A stretch of DNA of 64,000 nt from Lumbricus terrestris (GCA_949752735.1 OX457036.1:81573005-81637004), one strand, 5' to 3'; shown: positions 22,974 to 34,586, numbered from the stretch's first letter. Program-made: numbers and translations. The notes: generated by a model from the letters alone, not told the origin.

Positions 22974-23938
22974 CAGGGTGCGCCAAAAAAAGTAATCCCC
23001 TACGGTTTTTAGCCCATATCTTGGCCAAACATACGAATTTTTAAATGAAACTTTACAGTCTTAAAGGCAATTTATATCTACGTATAATGGTCAAATTACA
23101 AAAAAATATTTCAAACGGAACAAAAGTTACACCACCTTTAGGGAGGCCACCCACCGTTTTTTGACGATTCAAAAACGAAGCGCAACAAAAATTAGGTTTT
23201 TTGCCAATATCTCGGCCAAAATTAAGAATATCGAAATGAAATTTTACAGGCTTATAGACAATTCATATTTGCATATGGTGCTCAGATTTCATCAAAATAT
23301 TTCAAACAGGACAAAAGTTACACCACTTTTAGTGAGGCCACCCACCGTTTTTTGACGATTCAAAAACGACACGCAACAAAAAGTAACAAAAACACGATTT
23401 TATTAAGTCTCATCTCAAATAACTGTTGTCAAATGACCTTGCTAGTGCTTAACAACTTGTGCTCAATGCGCCCACCACCCGTGCCAAAACTTCTTTTGAG
23501 TCTCTTTGCAAAGTTCTTGATGGACCTGTTGATTAAGCTGATAGATTCCTTATTTACCAATTTGATCGTCATCTTGCTAAGTGACTTCTCAGTGGCGGGC
23601 AGCTACGCTGGTGCCCTGTTTCTTTTTTAAATAATAACAATAATGATCATCTGGCAATATCAAGGCTGTTTGATAACAATTATTTAAGATGAGACTTAAT
23701 AAAATCGTGTTTTTGCTACTTTTTGCAGCGTTACGTCTTTGAATCGTCAAGAAACGGGGGTGGCCTCACTAAAAGTGGTATAACTTTTGTTCTGTTTTAC
23801 ATATGGCTATGACATTTGGCTATTGTACGTAGATATGAATTACCTTCAAGCCCGTAAAACTGGATTTGAAAAATTCCTACGTTTGGCCAAGATATTGATT
23901 AAAAAGCCGTAGGGGATTACTTTTTTTGGCGCACCCTG
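22974..23938. mobile_element. fold-back mariner-like element
   Basis: Inserted at TA (22972-22973 and 23939-23940). Ends CAGGGTGCGCCAAAAAAAGT and ACTTTTTTTGGCGCACCCTG continue inward as long imperfect inverted arms (paired ATCTTGGCCAAAC, AAAAACACGATTTTATTAAG and so on), so most of its 965 bp can fold. The loop carries the transposase remnant below. Confidence 0.9.
23429..23572 (-). pseudogene. mariner-type transposase C-terminal remnant
   Basis: 47 codons within the fold-back loop. INRSIKNFAKRLKRSFGTGG followed by GRIEH matches the usual C-terminus of mariner/IS630-type transposases (paired basic helix then GGGHIEH). The DDE catalytic portion is absent, so it cannot be active. Confidence 0.7.
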
Positions 23939-24421
23939 TATATTATAACAGAAATGCTTCAATGAGGATTTAATATAGGCTTACTAGGGCACAAATCAAG
24001 TCACCGGATCATAATCAAATTTGTACCAGTATTTTTCATTTGACTTATGTAGGCTATGCACTGACAAAATATTATAAAGAAATATGAAGGCGTTACTGAG
24101 ACGACGCGTTTTAAAAACGGTGAACGAACTTTCGTGTCACTCTATAGATTGCAATACAATTTGATGTAATGTTCACTGACACTAAAGGAACAAGATTATC
24201 TGCTATTTCGGTCAAACAGCAAAAATTATATTTACTCCATTGTGACGTGAATCACGCTCATTGGGCCTAATGTTGAAAGATAACATGTCGACTCTTATAG
24301 CATATTAGGCTAATAAACCTGGCATTTAGGGCCTTGTATGTTCCAATGTTTCTGCTTGAGAATTATTTTATGCATGGTTTACAGTGATTAATTTTTCTGT
24401 TTTTCTATGATGTTCACTCAG

Positions 24422-24515
24422 GAGGTTTCATGGCACAGTACTGTAACGAATACCCTCTCTCAAACAAGATCCGTAAAACATCCAGATTTCTCCACGTCTA
24501 CGATGATGGATATTG
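24422..24515 (+). CDS. FAR: FAR copy 1 exon 9
   Basis: 94 nt, phase 1 to 2, acceptor cactcag, donor GTGAGT. Encodes GFMAQYCNEYPLSNKIRKTS and RFLHVYDDGYW, start of the C-terminal domain. Confidence 0.92.
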
Positions 24516-25071
24516 GTGAGTTCGAACTTCAATTATGCACAACTTCATATAACTGACATCTGTTTAAAAAAATCCTTGAAGAGGTTGGGTAGGCTTACGG
24601 AAACCAAGCAGCAGAGAACTCCAAATAGCTCAACATCAGACCTACTTTGCAAATTTCAGCTTTTACACTGTCCGGATTAAAAGTAGAACACAAAAAGTGT
24701 CATAGCTCGGTGAAAACTTTTAGAATTTGTCTGAAATTTTAAACGCGACAACAGTGAGCATATTTGCACGAGATTCTAAAGCCGATAATAAATATTCGTG
24801 AGTTTGTCAAATTTATGGGCGTTTGAGATGCAGCACCGAGAAATTGAACTTTCCAACATGCAAAAGCTGATAGGAAGTAAACTTTAGCTATATATGGTGT
24901 TCAAAATGTCCTTTTTGTTCAAGTCTGTTCTTTTAGTAGTTACGATTTATGTATTCTGTAATCTGAGTTCCTGTAAACTGTTTAAACTGCATAATTGTAC
25001 ACTGTAACCGGTTGCGGTCTGTCAACAGAATTGTTCAATAAACGAAAATAATAATAATAATAATAATGGTA

Positions 25072-25150
<79 letters not shown>

Positions 25151-25249
25151 GCCAGGCACATTGCTTTTAACTTTTTATAGGTCCTTGGGGGAACAAAGTA
25201 CCTCAGGGTAAAAAAACCATTATTAATAAAAATAATAATTATTATTATT

Positions 25250-25809
25250 AGAAAAGATCATGGCATATTATAACAGTTTATGTAACGCAATAATGTAAAC
25301 AGCAACAGAAAGCTACTATCATTAATTTTTTTTGTCAAATTTGTCTGTGGAAACATTTCATTGCTGGGAACTTTCTCCACTAGGGGTGTCAAGATTAAAC
25401 ACTGCTGAATAACTATATTATAATACTAATTTTAAGGAAAGCAATTCTTAACTACAGGTCCGAATAAAATAGCACACGATATTATCAATTAGGTCGTAGC
25501 CTATGCCATCATCAATAAATTAACTTGTGAGACAATCAATGCAATGTAAAGGCATAGGACTATCGCTAAGACTTTTTTATCCATCACCTATAGATAAATT
25601 CTGGAGATTCGGTTAACCACGCATAATTTTATGACTAAAATTGCAATACAGAGGAATGGAGGAACTTGATTGTTTGTGTAATCTGAAAGAGCGAAAGAGT
25701 ACCCCACCCCCTAAAAAACCCTAATCGGATTTGGAAAAATTGCGTGTGTCACCTTTTTAGACCTGGGGTGCGCTTGAGCACCCCAGCACCCCCCTGGTTG
25801 CGCCACTGC
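25250..25809. mobile_element. right part of the 'CAGGGGCGCAACCAG' TIR element
   Basis: About 550 bp resembling 55435-56028, ending CTGGTTGCGCCACTG. The complete copy is at 53058-56028 in a different intron of copy 2, so this is a dispersed family and not a shared intron segment. The left end was not found here. Confidence 0.7.
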
Positions 25810-25839
25810 AAACGCGGCTGAGAGATCAAGCGTGGAGTG

Positions 25840-26345
25840 TGGTTTCCCGCATCGATCACCTTGATGATGTCATTGACTACCTTCAGTAGTGCGGTCTCGG
25901 TTGAATGACAACTCCGATAGGCCGACTGATTGGCTGGTAGAAGACCGGTCGACGAAAAAAATTTTCCGCCGCCAAAAAAGTTGATGACCTTTTTTTTAGT
26001 CATCCGCCCAAATCCCAACGAAATTTTCTATTTTCGCCGCCAAAAAAGTTGATGACCTTTTTTTTTAGTCATCCGCCCAAATCTCGACGAAATTTTCTAT
26101 TTTCACTGCCAAAAAAGTTGTTGACCTTTTTTTACTGTTGACGCTCAACGATTGGGGGGGACAAATGCATGGGCCGTCCCCCCAACACTTTTATTGGGGG
26201 GACCGTCCCCCCTGTCCCCTCTAGGTCTCCGCCCATGTGCTGGCCACGCGTTCGAGAAGCTTTGACAACAACGACTGGTTTGAGAACGGTCGGTAGCTCG
26301 AGAGATCGCAGCGAGGAAGCGTCGGCTTCTTGAGGCGTGGATAAT
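25840..26345 (-). mobile_element. LINE reverse transcriptase fragment (CR1/L2-like), interrupted
   Basis: On the minus strand, SSYRPFSNQSLLSKLLERVA (26325-26240) is followed, after an inserted element, by LLPANQSAYRSCHSTETALL (25949-25890). These are the successive motifs at the N-side of CR1/L2-type reverse transcriptases and they are in the right order. The insertion at about 25953-26236 has repeated GTTGATGACCTTTTTTT units and ends CCGCCCATG. Confidence 0.85.
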
Positions 26346-26387
26346 GTTTCTAATCGGCTTTAGGATCTCGTGTAAATACAGTCACTG

Positions 26388-26693
26388 TTGTTGTTTCTAA
26401 AATTTCAGACACATCCTAAACGTTCCGACCGAGTTTCGACTGAACAAAGTCTACTCTCAGTACCTTTTGCTCGAACTTCCACTATGCAGAGCCGTGCTTT
26501 CTCGGTGGTGGGACCCTCAACCTGGAATGGTCTTCCTCTGACCCTCCGCTCTCTTTGTAAAAATCCTTCTCAGACTTTCCTCTCTCATCTTAAAACAGTT
26601 TTATTTGGCCGCGCTGAGGTTGGGAGCGCCTCTGAGTAGCCCCCTTGAAGAGGCGCTATATAAATGCATATAATGAATGAATGAATGAATGAG
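26388..26693 (+). mobile_element. LINE 3' end (L2/CR1-like) with (GAAT)n tail
   Basis: Encodes the LINE C-terminus: MQSRAFSVVGPSTWNGLPLT, then FLSHLKTVLF, followed by AGAGGCGCTATATAAATGC and a GAATGAATG tail. Two related 3' ends occur at about 51636-51842 and 60040-60313. Confidence 0.88.
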
Positions 26694-27169
26694 TTACTCC
26701 ACTTTTTGTGTTCTACTTTTCATCCGGACACGGTGTAGACTAAATAATTAATCAACCGAAATCACGTAAAAGTTGATCTACCACCGATGACGTGGTCAGA
26801 ACCTTTTAACTAAAAACCTTTTAACTAAAAACATCTAATTAGATTTTTAGAAATCAATAGGCCCTACGCCAGGAATTTGTTTTTCATGTGCCATTTTTAA
26901 AAGGCAACGCTACTGTCTAGACTTTAGAGCGAGGCTCCGTTCAGGGCTTTCTTTAGCGTGGAGTTGTACACAAAATGTGCATTTCTAAACGAATTTGTGC
27001 AGTTGTAGAAACACCTGTATACAGTTAAAACTAGCAAAAAAGGCCATTGTCCTCCGATTGGAAGTAATTTACCATAGATGATTGGAAAGAAAAGAAGGGG
27101 TTGTGGAGTTCTTAAAATTCCTTAAAAACAGCCCTGGCTCCGTTTATGCTTTGCTTGTGCTTTCGTTAG

Positions 27170-27389
27170 GCTTTACCGAAAGTTCGACCAATACATTGAA
27201 TTGCCCCTTCGCTGCTACATCGCCGACACAATGTTACGAATCATGGGAAAGAAACCAAGAGCCATGAAAACTATGAAGTTGTACTGTATGCTGAGAGACG
27301 TTGTCGGTTTCTTTACAAGCAACGAATGGGAATGGAAGACGGATAATCTTGTAAAACTCTAGAAAAGCCTCTCTCCTTACGACCGAAAG
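27170..27389 (+). pseudogene. FAR: FAR copy 1 exon 10, with in-frame TAG
   Basis: 220 nt, phase 2 to 0, acceptor tcgttag, donor GTATAG. Encodes RKFDQYIELPLRC, MLRIMGKKPRAMKTM and FTSNEWEWKTDNLVKL, then TAG at 27360-27362 where copy 2 has GAG. Nine further codons of exon 10 and exons 11-12 lie beyond the stop yet remain recognisable. Confidence 0.93.
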
Positions 27390-28183
27390 GTATAGGCTTA
27401 TTGGCTTATCAACTCTAAGCAAAATCACAAGCGCAATCATCAGCGTCACAATCGCCATTTGCTGGCTTTAACAACACAAATCTCTGTCACCACATGCAAT
27501 GTCAAAGTTTGGACGACGCGACAGTAGGCTATAAGCCTATCCAGTGGCGGCGCCAGGATTTTCGTTTTGGGGGAGCTGGATTTTCGGGAAAAAAAATTTC
27601 CATTTCCTCCGCCAAAGTTTCTGACGACCTTTTTTTTTAGTCATCGACCAAAATCCTAAGAAAATTTTCCATTTCCGCCGCCAAAATTTCTGACGACCTT
27701 TTTTTTTTAAGTCGTCGGCCAAAATCTTCAGCCTTGCGCTCCATTTTTTGGGGGGCTAAAGGGGGTAAATCGTCCAAATGTTTCATTTTTACATGGCGAA
27801 AAAAATAGATGGCCTTTTTTAGGGGGGCTTAGCCCCCAGCCCCCCTAGCGCCGCTACTGAGCCTATCTGAATTCATACAAAAGTAGGGCTTATCAAACCC
27901 AAATTTCAGTATAGCCTATCTTGCAATGGCATTAAAAACGTATGCACCATTATAATTGTGAACAATGTTTCCGATGGGTCTGCTCCTGAAAGTTATGCAA
28001 TGACTTGCACGGCATCTCACTGTAATAGACTAGCGGTGATATATGAGGGGCATATGAAATGAAGGCTCCGTCGCTTTAGGCGTTTGGCTTTTAGTCACAG
28101 CGATCATAATGTAAAGTGCGGATTTATTTAATCATTCTATTCCAGTTAAAGAAATATTCCTATTTTTGTGTTCCCGGTCAAAG
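27390..28183. other. FAR copy 1 intron 10
   Basis: Contains a MITE at 27542-27859; the remainder matches the ends of the much larger copy 2 intron 10 (52405 onward and 56440-56913). Confidence 0.7.
27542..27859. mobile_element. MITE, family 'CAGTGGCGGCGCCA', copy 1
   Basis: 318 bp, ends CAGTGGCGGCGCCAGG and CTAGCGCCGCTACTG, with a perfect 8-bp duplication agcctatc (27534-27541, 27860-27867). Internal GACGACCTTTTTTTTTAGTC units and GGGGGCTTAGCCCCC are shared with 33941-34254, 55300-55429 and 59254-59526. Confidence 0.92.
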
Positions 28184-28299
28184 GAATTCAGTCTGGATCG
28201 GATGATTCCTTGGGACAAATACCACCGCATCTGCTGGTTAGGCATCAAGAAGTTCGTCCACGGAGAACCCACAGAGGAACTGACTCCAGCTGACGACAG
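28184..28299 (+). pseudogene. FAR: FAR copy 1 exon 11 (beyond the stop)
   Basis: 116 nt, phase 0 to 2, acceptor tcaaag, donor GTCAGT. Encodes EFSLDRMIPWDKYHRICWLG and IKKFVHGEPTEELTPADD, the conserved end of the FAR C-terminal domain, but downstream of the exon 10 TAG. Confidence 0.9.
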
Positions 28300-29408
28300 G
28301 TCAGTGCTCGGTGCAGCGATATAAATACTTGTGTAGGAATGAATTTGATGTTGGCTCTGGCTGCATCTACGTCCCTCAGCGCCCTGTACAATTTCACAGA
28401 CAGCAAAATGAAATTACTGAGTAAAAGTTTTTGAAGCCATGTACACAGAAACTGTGAGATTCTTGTATGCCAGTATTATTGTGGGCTTCATGCGTGGTAG
28501 CTTGGTTAAAATTCCGCTGTGGCACTTACACCTGCTAGACCTACCGTAGGCTACCTATAGTGTTTACTGTTTAGCCTACTCAATTCCCATAAAGTCAGTC
28601 AGCTAAGCTTACTTTTTCAACCAAAAATGCCAAATCCTTTATTCATAAATAGAGCTTATAGCTCTATAACATTTACATTTTTGCATTAATTTGCATGCAA
28701 TAAAGATTTCATCCCTCATGATCAGAATCTGTCTTTTGTGACTGCCCATGCTCAACTAGTGAACTTTACTGAATTAGATCCCATCACATTATTAGATCGC
28801 TCCGATGTATGGTTACCGAATATAAAAAAATGAATGAAAGGCTGTTGGCTGAAACTTTAAAAAGATTCAACTTCGTGCCATGTTTTGTGGAACCAATGCC
28901 ACTCAACGGTGGTCGTGTATTCTTTGTTGGCTGGTATCTTTTCGTGACAGATGCAACATCCGAATGCTCAATGGAAGAAATTCCTCAGCCACATAATTTT
29001 TTTATTAAGAATTAATGTTCTATCTTCGGAGTTAACTTTTCGCTGTTTGCCTGCACTTGTCGACAGCACCTTTGCCAATTGAGGCTGATATTTATGCATT
29101 GCACTACAAAAAGAATCTTCTGAAGAACTGGGTTGTGGTTATCATACAGAAGTATGAACAAGTAGTTGCAGTCCAAAATGCAGTGCCTGCCTTACTTATC
29201 GCTGAATTCAAGAACAATAGACTACTTCGCACTTTAGTCACAATGGGCTGTAGGCTATCTTAAGAAGACTAGGACTAAGTATGTGGGCAAGATCGACATT
29301 GCGACAGACTCAATGATGACGACACAATAAAAGATTGGGCCTAGTCTTAATGAGGTCTTTGCTCATGTTAGTATTTCGTATTCATTTTGCTATTTCACTT
29401 TTTGGCAG
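28300..29408. other. FAR copy 1 intron 11
   Basis: Homologous in patches to copy 2 intron 11 (for example ttttcgtgacagatgcaac at both). Two 68-aa frames at 28809-29015 and 29057-29263 are not conserved as frames in copy 2 and are not called as genes. Confidence 0.6.
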
Positions 29409-29448
29409 ATCTGTGGAAATTCAGTCCTCCGGTGAACTGAGACAGTGA
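29409..29448 (+). pseudogene. FAR: FAR copy 1 exon 12, terminal
   Basis: Acceptor ttggcag; completes R and encodes SVEIQSSGELRQ then TGA (29446-29448). Copy 2 has SVEIQFSGKLKQ at 62881-62920. A candidate AATAAA lies at 29694-29699. Confidence 0.8.
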
Positions 29449-31490
29449 GTCAACTTCCAAAACAAGAGGCGAAGTTCTGCAAATAACATTTCTTCGCCAT
29501 CTTTGCTGCTTTCGGTTCATTATAAGTAACGGCCTTAAAGGAACGTTCATGCAGGAAAATATCCTGAATTTGGTAAATTTTTACAAGTTGAAGCATACGA
29601 TTTGTGTTAGTTGTAATACGTGTATATTGTTGTTATTGTCCGAAACAGCAACGTTTCATGAACCGAATGGTTATATTCCAATATTAGCACAAGAATAAAC
29701 CATAAAAATATAGAATTTTCCTTAGTGGTTAAAAGTTTCCCAATGCGGGCCATAGTGGTCTGCATTGGGACAACGCATGTGGAGTATTTGGACAAACAAC
29801 AGCTGATCTAATCATAATTATCTACTAGAGAGTAACAGATATTGATAATATCTTAATTGATAATAATTTCAATTTCTAATATCCAAATGAGTAACCACAG
29901 AAGACAGAACAATAATAATATTATTATCAAAAATTTAATCAATGCAAAAAACTTCCATTGACCTATGTAATTTTAATATGTTTTAAATTGCCTCACTGGT
30001 CAATTTCAAGTGAGTGCAACGTAGCAACGGTCCTATATCTCTACCCATCGTGACAATATATCCGGTTTCACACAAAATACAGTAAAATCATTAGAGTCTA
30101 ATTTCATGCGATGAATTGCCTGCATTTGGATTGTTCCAATGCAGGCCATGAGCGCATGTCCCAATGCAACCTAGCAATGGCTAGTGCCCTACTTTTGAGA
30201 GTTGAGACAATTAAGAAGGCACTCAGTGAATGATGCCCAAATTTTACCAGGTCTTACTGCACTGAATTTTTTCTGATATTTGACGCTAAATTAGCTCTAG
30301 ACATTAAATGCATCGGTTGAGACTGCGTGACAAAATGTACTTTTTAGGCTGATGATTAAAATTTGAAATATTCTATTGCTGTATAAGATGTATGATCAGA
30401 TAGACCTACGTTCTTGGGTGGCCGCACACGCGTCAATAAAAAGACAACGACTTTGCTAACAACACTGTCCAAATGCAGGACTTATCCCAAATAAGTATAC
30501 ATTCTCCTCTATGGATGTTTAGCTTAAAGTCATGTTTACAAACTCAGAGCTCGATGATAATCGGAACAAATGCTAGAACCATTTAAGATACGTGTTTTAT
30601 GAAACACCCAAATAACAAGTATTATACATTGAGTGTAATTCAGACCTAATCGAGCATTGGTTAGTCTTGTTACAAGTGTCTCTTAACACGATGGTAACCT
30701 AGAAGGATGTCACATCAGGATGATTTCTCTTACCTGGCCAATAGTGCAATATATCAGTGTAAAACGTCCAATCAATTTGAAGATAGGCTACCTTTGAACA
30801 ATTGCTCTTCGAAAGGCATTGCCTTGGTATAATTATGTTTGAACCTGCAAACTGCAGAGCTAACAGAGAATCTTGTCAAATTATTTATGTTAATATCTAC
30901 AATAATTTTATCTTAATGGCATCGAGTTGCCACTTCTCGTTGTTACTGCTTGCCTTCTAAGAACACATAACCTACTTGTAGGTTTATTGAAACTTTTACA
31001 CATCAGAAACAGTTGTCCGTAACTTGCTTTGAAAATTATATCGACCTTACCTCTGTATCCTTGTAACTACCGATATGATATGGGACTTATAGTCTTACCT
31101 ATCGATAGGCATCAGTATTTGGAATGAATCTTAGAAGCTGCTCATTATTTCGAAATGTCAGATCTTCAGACCACGTTTGTAAATATTATTACTTGTGCTC
31201 CTTGAACTATTATTTGTGTTCGTTCCTATTGATTATTCTAAGTTGAAGCTGTAGTAATATTACGCCTAATACTTAGGCTATAGGCTACGTCAGCGAATTT
31301 TTTACAGGTCGGCGGTTGTAATACGACATAGCAGATTTGAAATCTTCGGGAAAATGTTTATGCAGTAAAACTACGTTAAAAGAAACGATTTCAATTCTTT
31401 TTTTTACTTTAGGGCCTACTTGATTTAGGCTTAGCCTAATCCGATTTGTGTTCAAACCAACTATTATTAGCTACACACATAAGCGTAACG
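29449..31490. other. 3' UTR and downstream flank of copy 1
   Basis: Patchily homologous to 62921-63780 downstream of copy 2 (shared cttccaaaacaa, gtgtattgttgttattgtcc-like and ctgcattgggacaacgc stretches), which marks the 3' part of the duplicated unit. No additional gene seen. Confidence 0.6.
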
Positions 31491-31512
31491 TTCTATTGCG
31501 ACGGTGGTATTA

Positions 31513-31656
31513 TAGGGCTGCCAACTCTTGATTTTGCCATTCCGAGACGCCCGTAATCATTAGATATGACATTTATACCGATTTACACCGGGACACGGGG
31601 ACGCACAGGGCCGATTCCGGGACTGTCCCGGCGAATCCAAGATGGTTGGGAGCCCT
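31513..31656. mobile_element. short MITE related to the 36242 hAT element
   Basis: Ends TAGGGCTGCCAACTC and GGTTGGGAGCCCTA, with internal CGGGACTGTCCCGGCG as in the larger element at 36242-37975. The target duplication is unclear (ggtggtat / ggtggtgt). Confidence 0.65.
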
Positions 31657-31672
31657 AGGTGGTGTCCACTTT

Positions 31673-31705
31673 AAAAAGTGGTGGTGATATTCACCACCAC
31701 TTTTT
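31673..31705. other. perfect 15-bp hairpin
   Basis: AAAAAGTGGTGGTGA and TCACCACCACTTTTT flank a TAT loop, immediately after the MITE at 31513-31656. Either part of that element or a separate structure. Confidence 0.6.
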
Positions 31706-32099
31706 GATCCGACAAAAGAAACATTTTTTAGAAACATGAAAGCATTTTGATATCACACTGCGCAGGTCAGCGGCCATGTGGTCGTTTACCGTTTATCTAT
31801 AATTTCGACGGACTATTTAATCATAATGCAGAATTTGCACAGCTATTTCAGACAAGTTGGAGTTTACTGCTTCTAGACTCGCGTACTGGACTTTTCGTTG
31901 GATTTCTCACGGATTTTACGCTGGCTAGAAGGTTTTTAGTTGCAAGTCGCCTTGGCGTGCACGTGACTGTATCAGCGACCATCTCTACGATGCACAGCCG
32001 AGTTGTACCCTACGCCTGCGTGTATACGCCGCTGCTAGCCATCCATGGCGGAGGACGGCTCACACTGGTCAGTGACCTCGACTGTTGTCACCGGCGGCG

Positions 32100-32830
32100 C
32101 TTCCAACTAGGCCTACTGACCGACAAGCGACGAGTGCCTTCTCCGATACGCATCCGCGAGCCTCGTGGTCTGGAAGTTCAATGCACAGTCTTGCAGCTTG
32201 GGGTAGTATTCTTTTTAGACGAAGCAGTGTGCAATGAGAGAGATCGTAGAGTACCGAGTTGCATTAGTCAAGTCGCATCAGAATAAGGCAGTGAGTAAGT
32301 GTTTTCGGTTATGCCTAGTCAAGAGTAGAGCTGAGCTGTCAGATTCTTCTGATATGAGACAAACATGCCTAAGAGATGGCTGCTATCTGAGGTTTGATGG
32401 AAAGTACGGAGTCAATGATGACTCGCAAGATCCCGCACGGTGGGCGATGGAGTACAGTAGAGAGGATCGAAGAAGTAGAGAGTGAGAGTTCAGTGGACTG
32501 TAGAAGCTTAGAAGAATGATCAAACCATATGAGATCAGATTTGCCAGTGTTAGGGTTGAGGCGCATAGACAGATTCCATAGTATGCATGATGTCATCAAT
32601 GCATGCACGAAAGTCTCTTTGTAGCATTTGCAACCTCATTTAGGCGCAGATGCAGGCCCTGCAGAGTTGGGTATCATCAGCATAGAGGCGGACTTCTGTA
32701 CCATGACGAGAGGCGATGGCTGACAGTGCAGAAGTATTGAGAATGAATAGCAGGCGTGCGTTAAGGGTGTCGTTGACTAGGATGTGCAGAGAATTTGAAA
32801 CCACAACCAAGTTACCACCTACGTTGTCAG
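32100..32830 (-). mobile_element. LINE reverse transcriptase fragment
   Basis: The minus strand holds VRLYADDTQL near 32690-32660 (polymerase active site), followed by SMRLNPNTGKSDLIWF and LRVIIDSVLSIKPQI near 32560-32390, then a degenerate CNSVLYDLS near 32260. The frame is broken. It explains the plus-strand 179-codon frame at 31747-32286 as at least partly antisense to a LINE. Confidence 0.8.
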
Positions 32831-33263
32831 TAGCCTAATATTTATGCATATTCACGTGAAACAGAGCTTGTCCAAAAGGATGCCAATGACAACCTTGACG
32901 CTGCAATTTTCAACAGTAAATAGTCGCTTATACCGTACATTTGATTCGACTCATTCCAGGAAAATTTTGGTTGATGTAGTATGCTAGTAACAATCTCTCA
33001 CATACATTTGAATTAGCTCAATGTTGCAGTATGGGAGTGCACATGTGGGAACCCATGTAGTTGGTTGATACCTAATAATATAGCGTTAACAGGCATAAAA
33101 TAGCTTTCATAGAGTAGGTGTTTTTTAGAAGGCAATCGGGTAACAATGGTCGGGGCAGCCGAACTTCATGCTGAAGATCGTCATCGTTCCGGTTGACTTG
33201 TTTCATTCCGTACTTGAAATCAGTTATGCAGATCACAATATAGTGTCAGCCAACACGTACCCT

Positions 33264-34586
33264 CGTGGGCGCCCGCACATAGGGGCAAGAGGGGCACTTG
33301 CCCGCCCTCTGGAAAATTGACAACCATTTTTTTAACTGCTACTTTTTGGGTCTTAACAAGTTTCTTCGCATTTGAGAATTAATCATACTAATGATGCACA
33401 AAATTAAACTAAGAAATCTACGTTCATAAACCTATTATAAATAAAGAGGCTTTTAATTTTCTGCTTTGCATTTTTCAAGCTCTTGCTGAAAACTGTAACC
33501 ATGACCATTTGACTTTACTTAGGCTTTATCTTGCAGGCGTCCATTCAAATTGTATTGATTATAGCCTAATTGATTGAAATCTAGCTGCAATGCAACCTTT
33601 TACAACTGCCCAAGTGATCAACAAATTACACTAATATAAAAAGTTTAAAGTCTGCAATAGCCAGGCTTTTTGTCTATTAATTTTTGCTGCCAGTGCAGAA
33701 TCTAAGAAGGTCAAAACGTAGAAAGACTTTTATAAGGGACCCTATAAATTTGATCACTCCTCGAGATTTAAACCCAAAACTTCCTATTTGAAAGAATTCA
33801 TACCCCTATGCCCACTCTGCCCACTCTGACCTCTAGTAACCAGACGCTGACCTCCTTCGGATCACCATTTGAAGAGCCCTCTGACTCGATGCAGCTCTCG
33901 TGAATAAGCTGCTGCCTGCGATTAACTTTCGAGGAGTGCCCAGTGGCGGCGCCAGGATTTTAGTTCTTTGGGGGGCGGGGGGCTGAAGCCTCCCGGAGAA
34001 AATTTAGGATTTTCATCCGCCAAATTCCTGACGACATTTTTTAGTCATCCGGCCGAAATCTCATGGACAATTTTCCATTTCCGTCAGCCAAAATTTCTGA
34101 CGACTTATTTCTAACGACCTTTTTTTAGTCATCCGGGGTCAGAAATCGTGAAAATATTTCAGTTTGGCATGTAAAAAACCCGGAGCACTGTTTTTAGGGG
34201 GGCTTAGCCTTTCATAGGGGGCTTAGCCCCTAGTCACCTCTAGCGCCGCCACTGGTAGTGCCTTGGAAATATAGTATACGATTAAAATATATAGAAATAA
34301 CTAGAAGGAGCACTTGCCCCTGGAAAACTGGCACCTATTCTCCATTCATTATCATTCTATGGGCTTATTGCGACCCTTCAAGAGCATACTTATTGACTAC
34401 TAGCCTTCATATTAAAAATTCTAAAAAGTCTAACTTGTAAATTTCGCATTAAGAAACCTCTATAAAAAATACCCCGTGCATGTTCTTGATTTCCTGGTTT
34501 GCATTTTTCAACCTCTTGCTACAAACAAATTTGATCGTGGCCATCATGTTTTGCCCTTCCAGCAAACATTTCTGCAGGCGCCCATG
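33264..34586. mobile_element. TIR element in relic exon 2, family 'CATGGGCGCCCGC'
   Basis: Ends CGTGGGCGCCCGCACATAGG and CAGGCGCCCATG, as in the element at 40932-42096. Carries a nested MITE at 33941-34254. The target duplication is eroded. Confidence 0.75.
33941..34254. mobile_element. MITE, family 'CAGTGGCGGCGCCA', copy 2
   Basis: Ends CAGTGGCGGCGCCAGG and TAGCGCCGCCACTG, flanked by ggagtgcc / gtagtgcc (33933-33940, 34255-34262). Nested in 33264-34586. Confidence 0.88.

Larger units (their letters stand above)
22510..24421. other. FAR copy 1 intron 8
   Basis: 1.9 kb against 644 bp in copy 2; the main difference is the mariner-like element at 22974-23938. Intron sequence before exon 9 (tgatgttcactcag) matches copy 2. 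Confidence 0.7.
24516..27169. other. FAR copy 1 intron 9
   Basis: Contains (AAT)n at about 25043-25150, the right part of a TIR element (25250-25809), LINE fragments on both strands and an interrupting element. The copy 2 intron is under 1 kb. No host gene. Confidence 0.7.
2266..29448 (+). pseudogene. FAR: Fatty acyl-CoA reductase copy 1, 12 exons, nonsense codon in exon 10
   Basis: FARs use NADPH to reduce fatty acyl-CoA to fatty alcohol, typically at peroxisome or ER membranes, feeding ether-lipid and wax synthesis. Twelve exons join in frame to about 484 codons: TGGAGFVG loop at residues 19-26, HVSTAF near 153-158, catalytic YTFTK at 207-211, IVRPSSV in exon 5, and a C-terminal sterile-type domain in exons 9-11 (RIMGKKP, EWEWKTDNL, then MIPWDKYHRICWLG). 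The exon 10 codon GAG seen in copy 2 is TAG here (27360-27362), ending the protein at about 423 aa and losing the conserved C-terminal W..Y...LG segment. Exon 7 is present twice (7a, 7b). All splice sites otherwise look usable, so it is either a young pseudogene or a truncated protein. FAR assignment is secure; coding status is not. Confidence 0.9.

Noticed and set aside
25250..25809. Intron block apparently translocated between intron 9 of copy 1 and intron 10 of copy 2
   Set aside because: The shared block ends in the TIR of a dispersed element whose full copy (53058-56028) has its own target duplication, so independent insertion explains it.
28809..29263. Two 68-aa frames between FAR exons 11 and 12
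   Set aside because: Lie in intron 11; the homologous region of copy 2 does not keep these frames.
31747..32286. 179-codon plus-strand frame as a host gene
   Set aside because: Its distal part is antisense to LINE reverse transcriptase sequence (CNSVLYDLS region) and no domain is recognisable on the plus strand.
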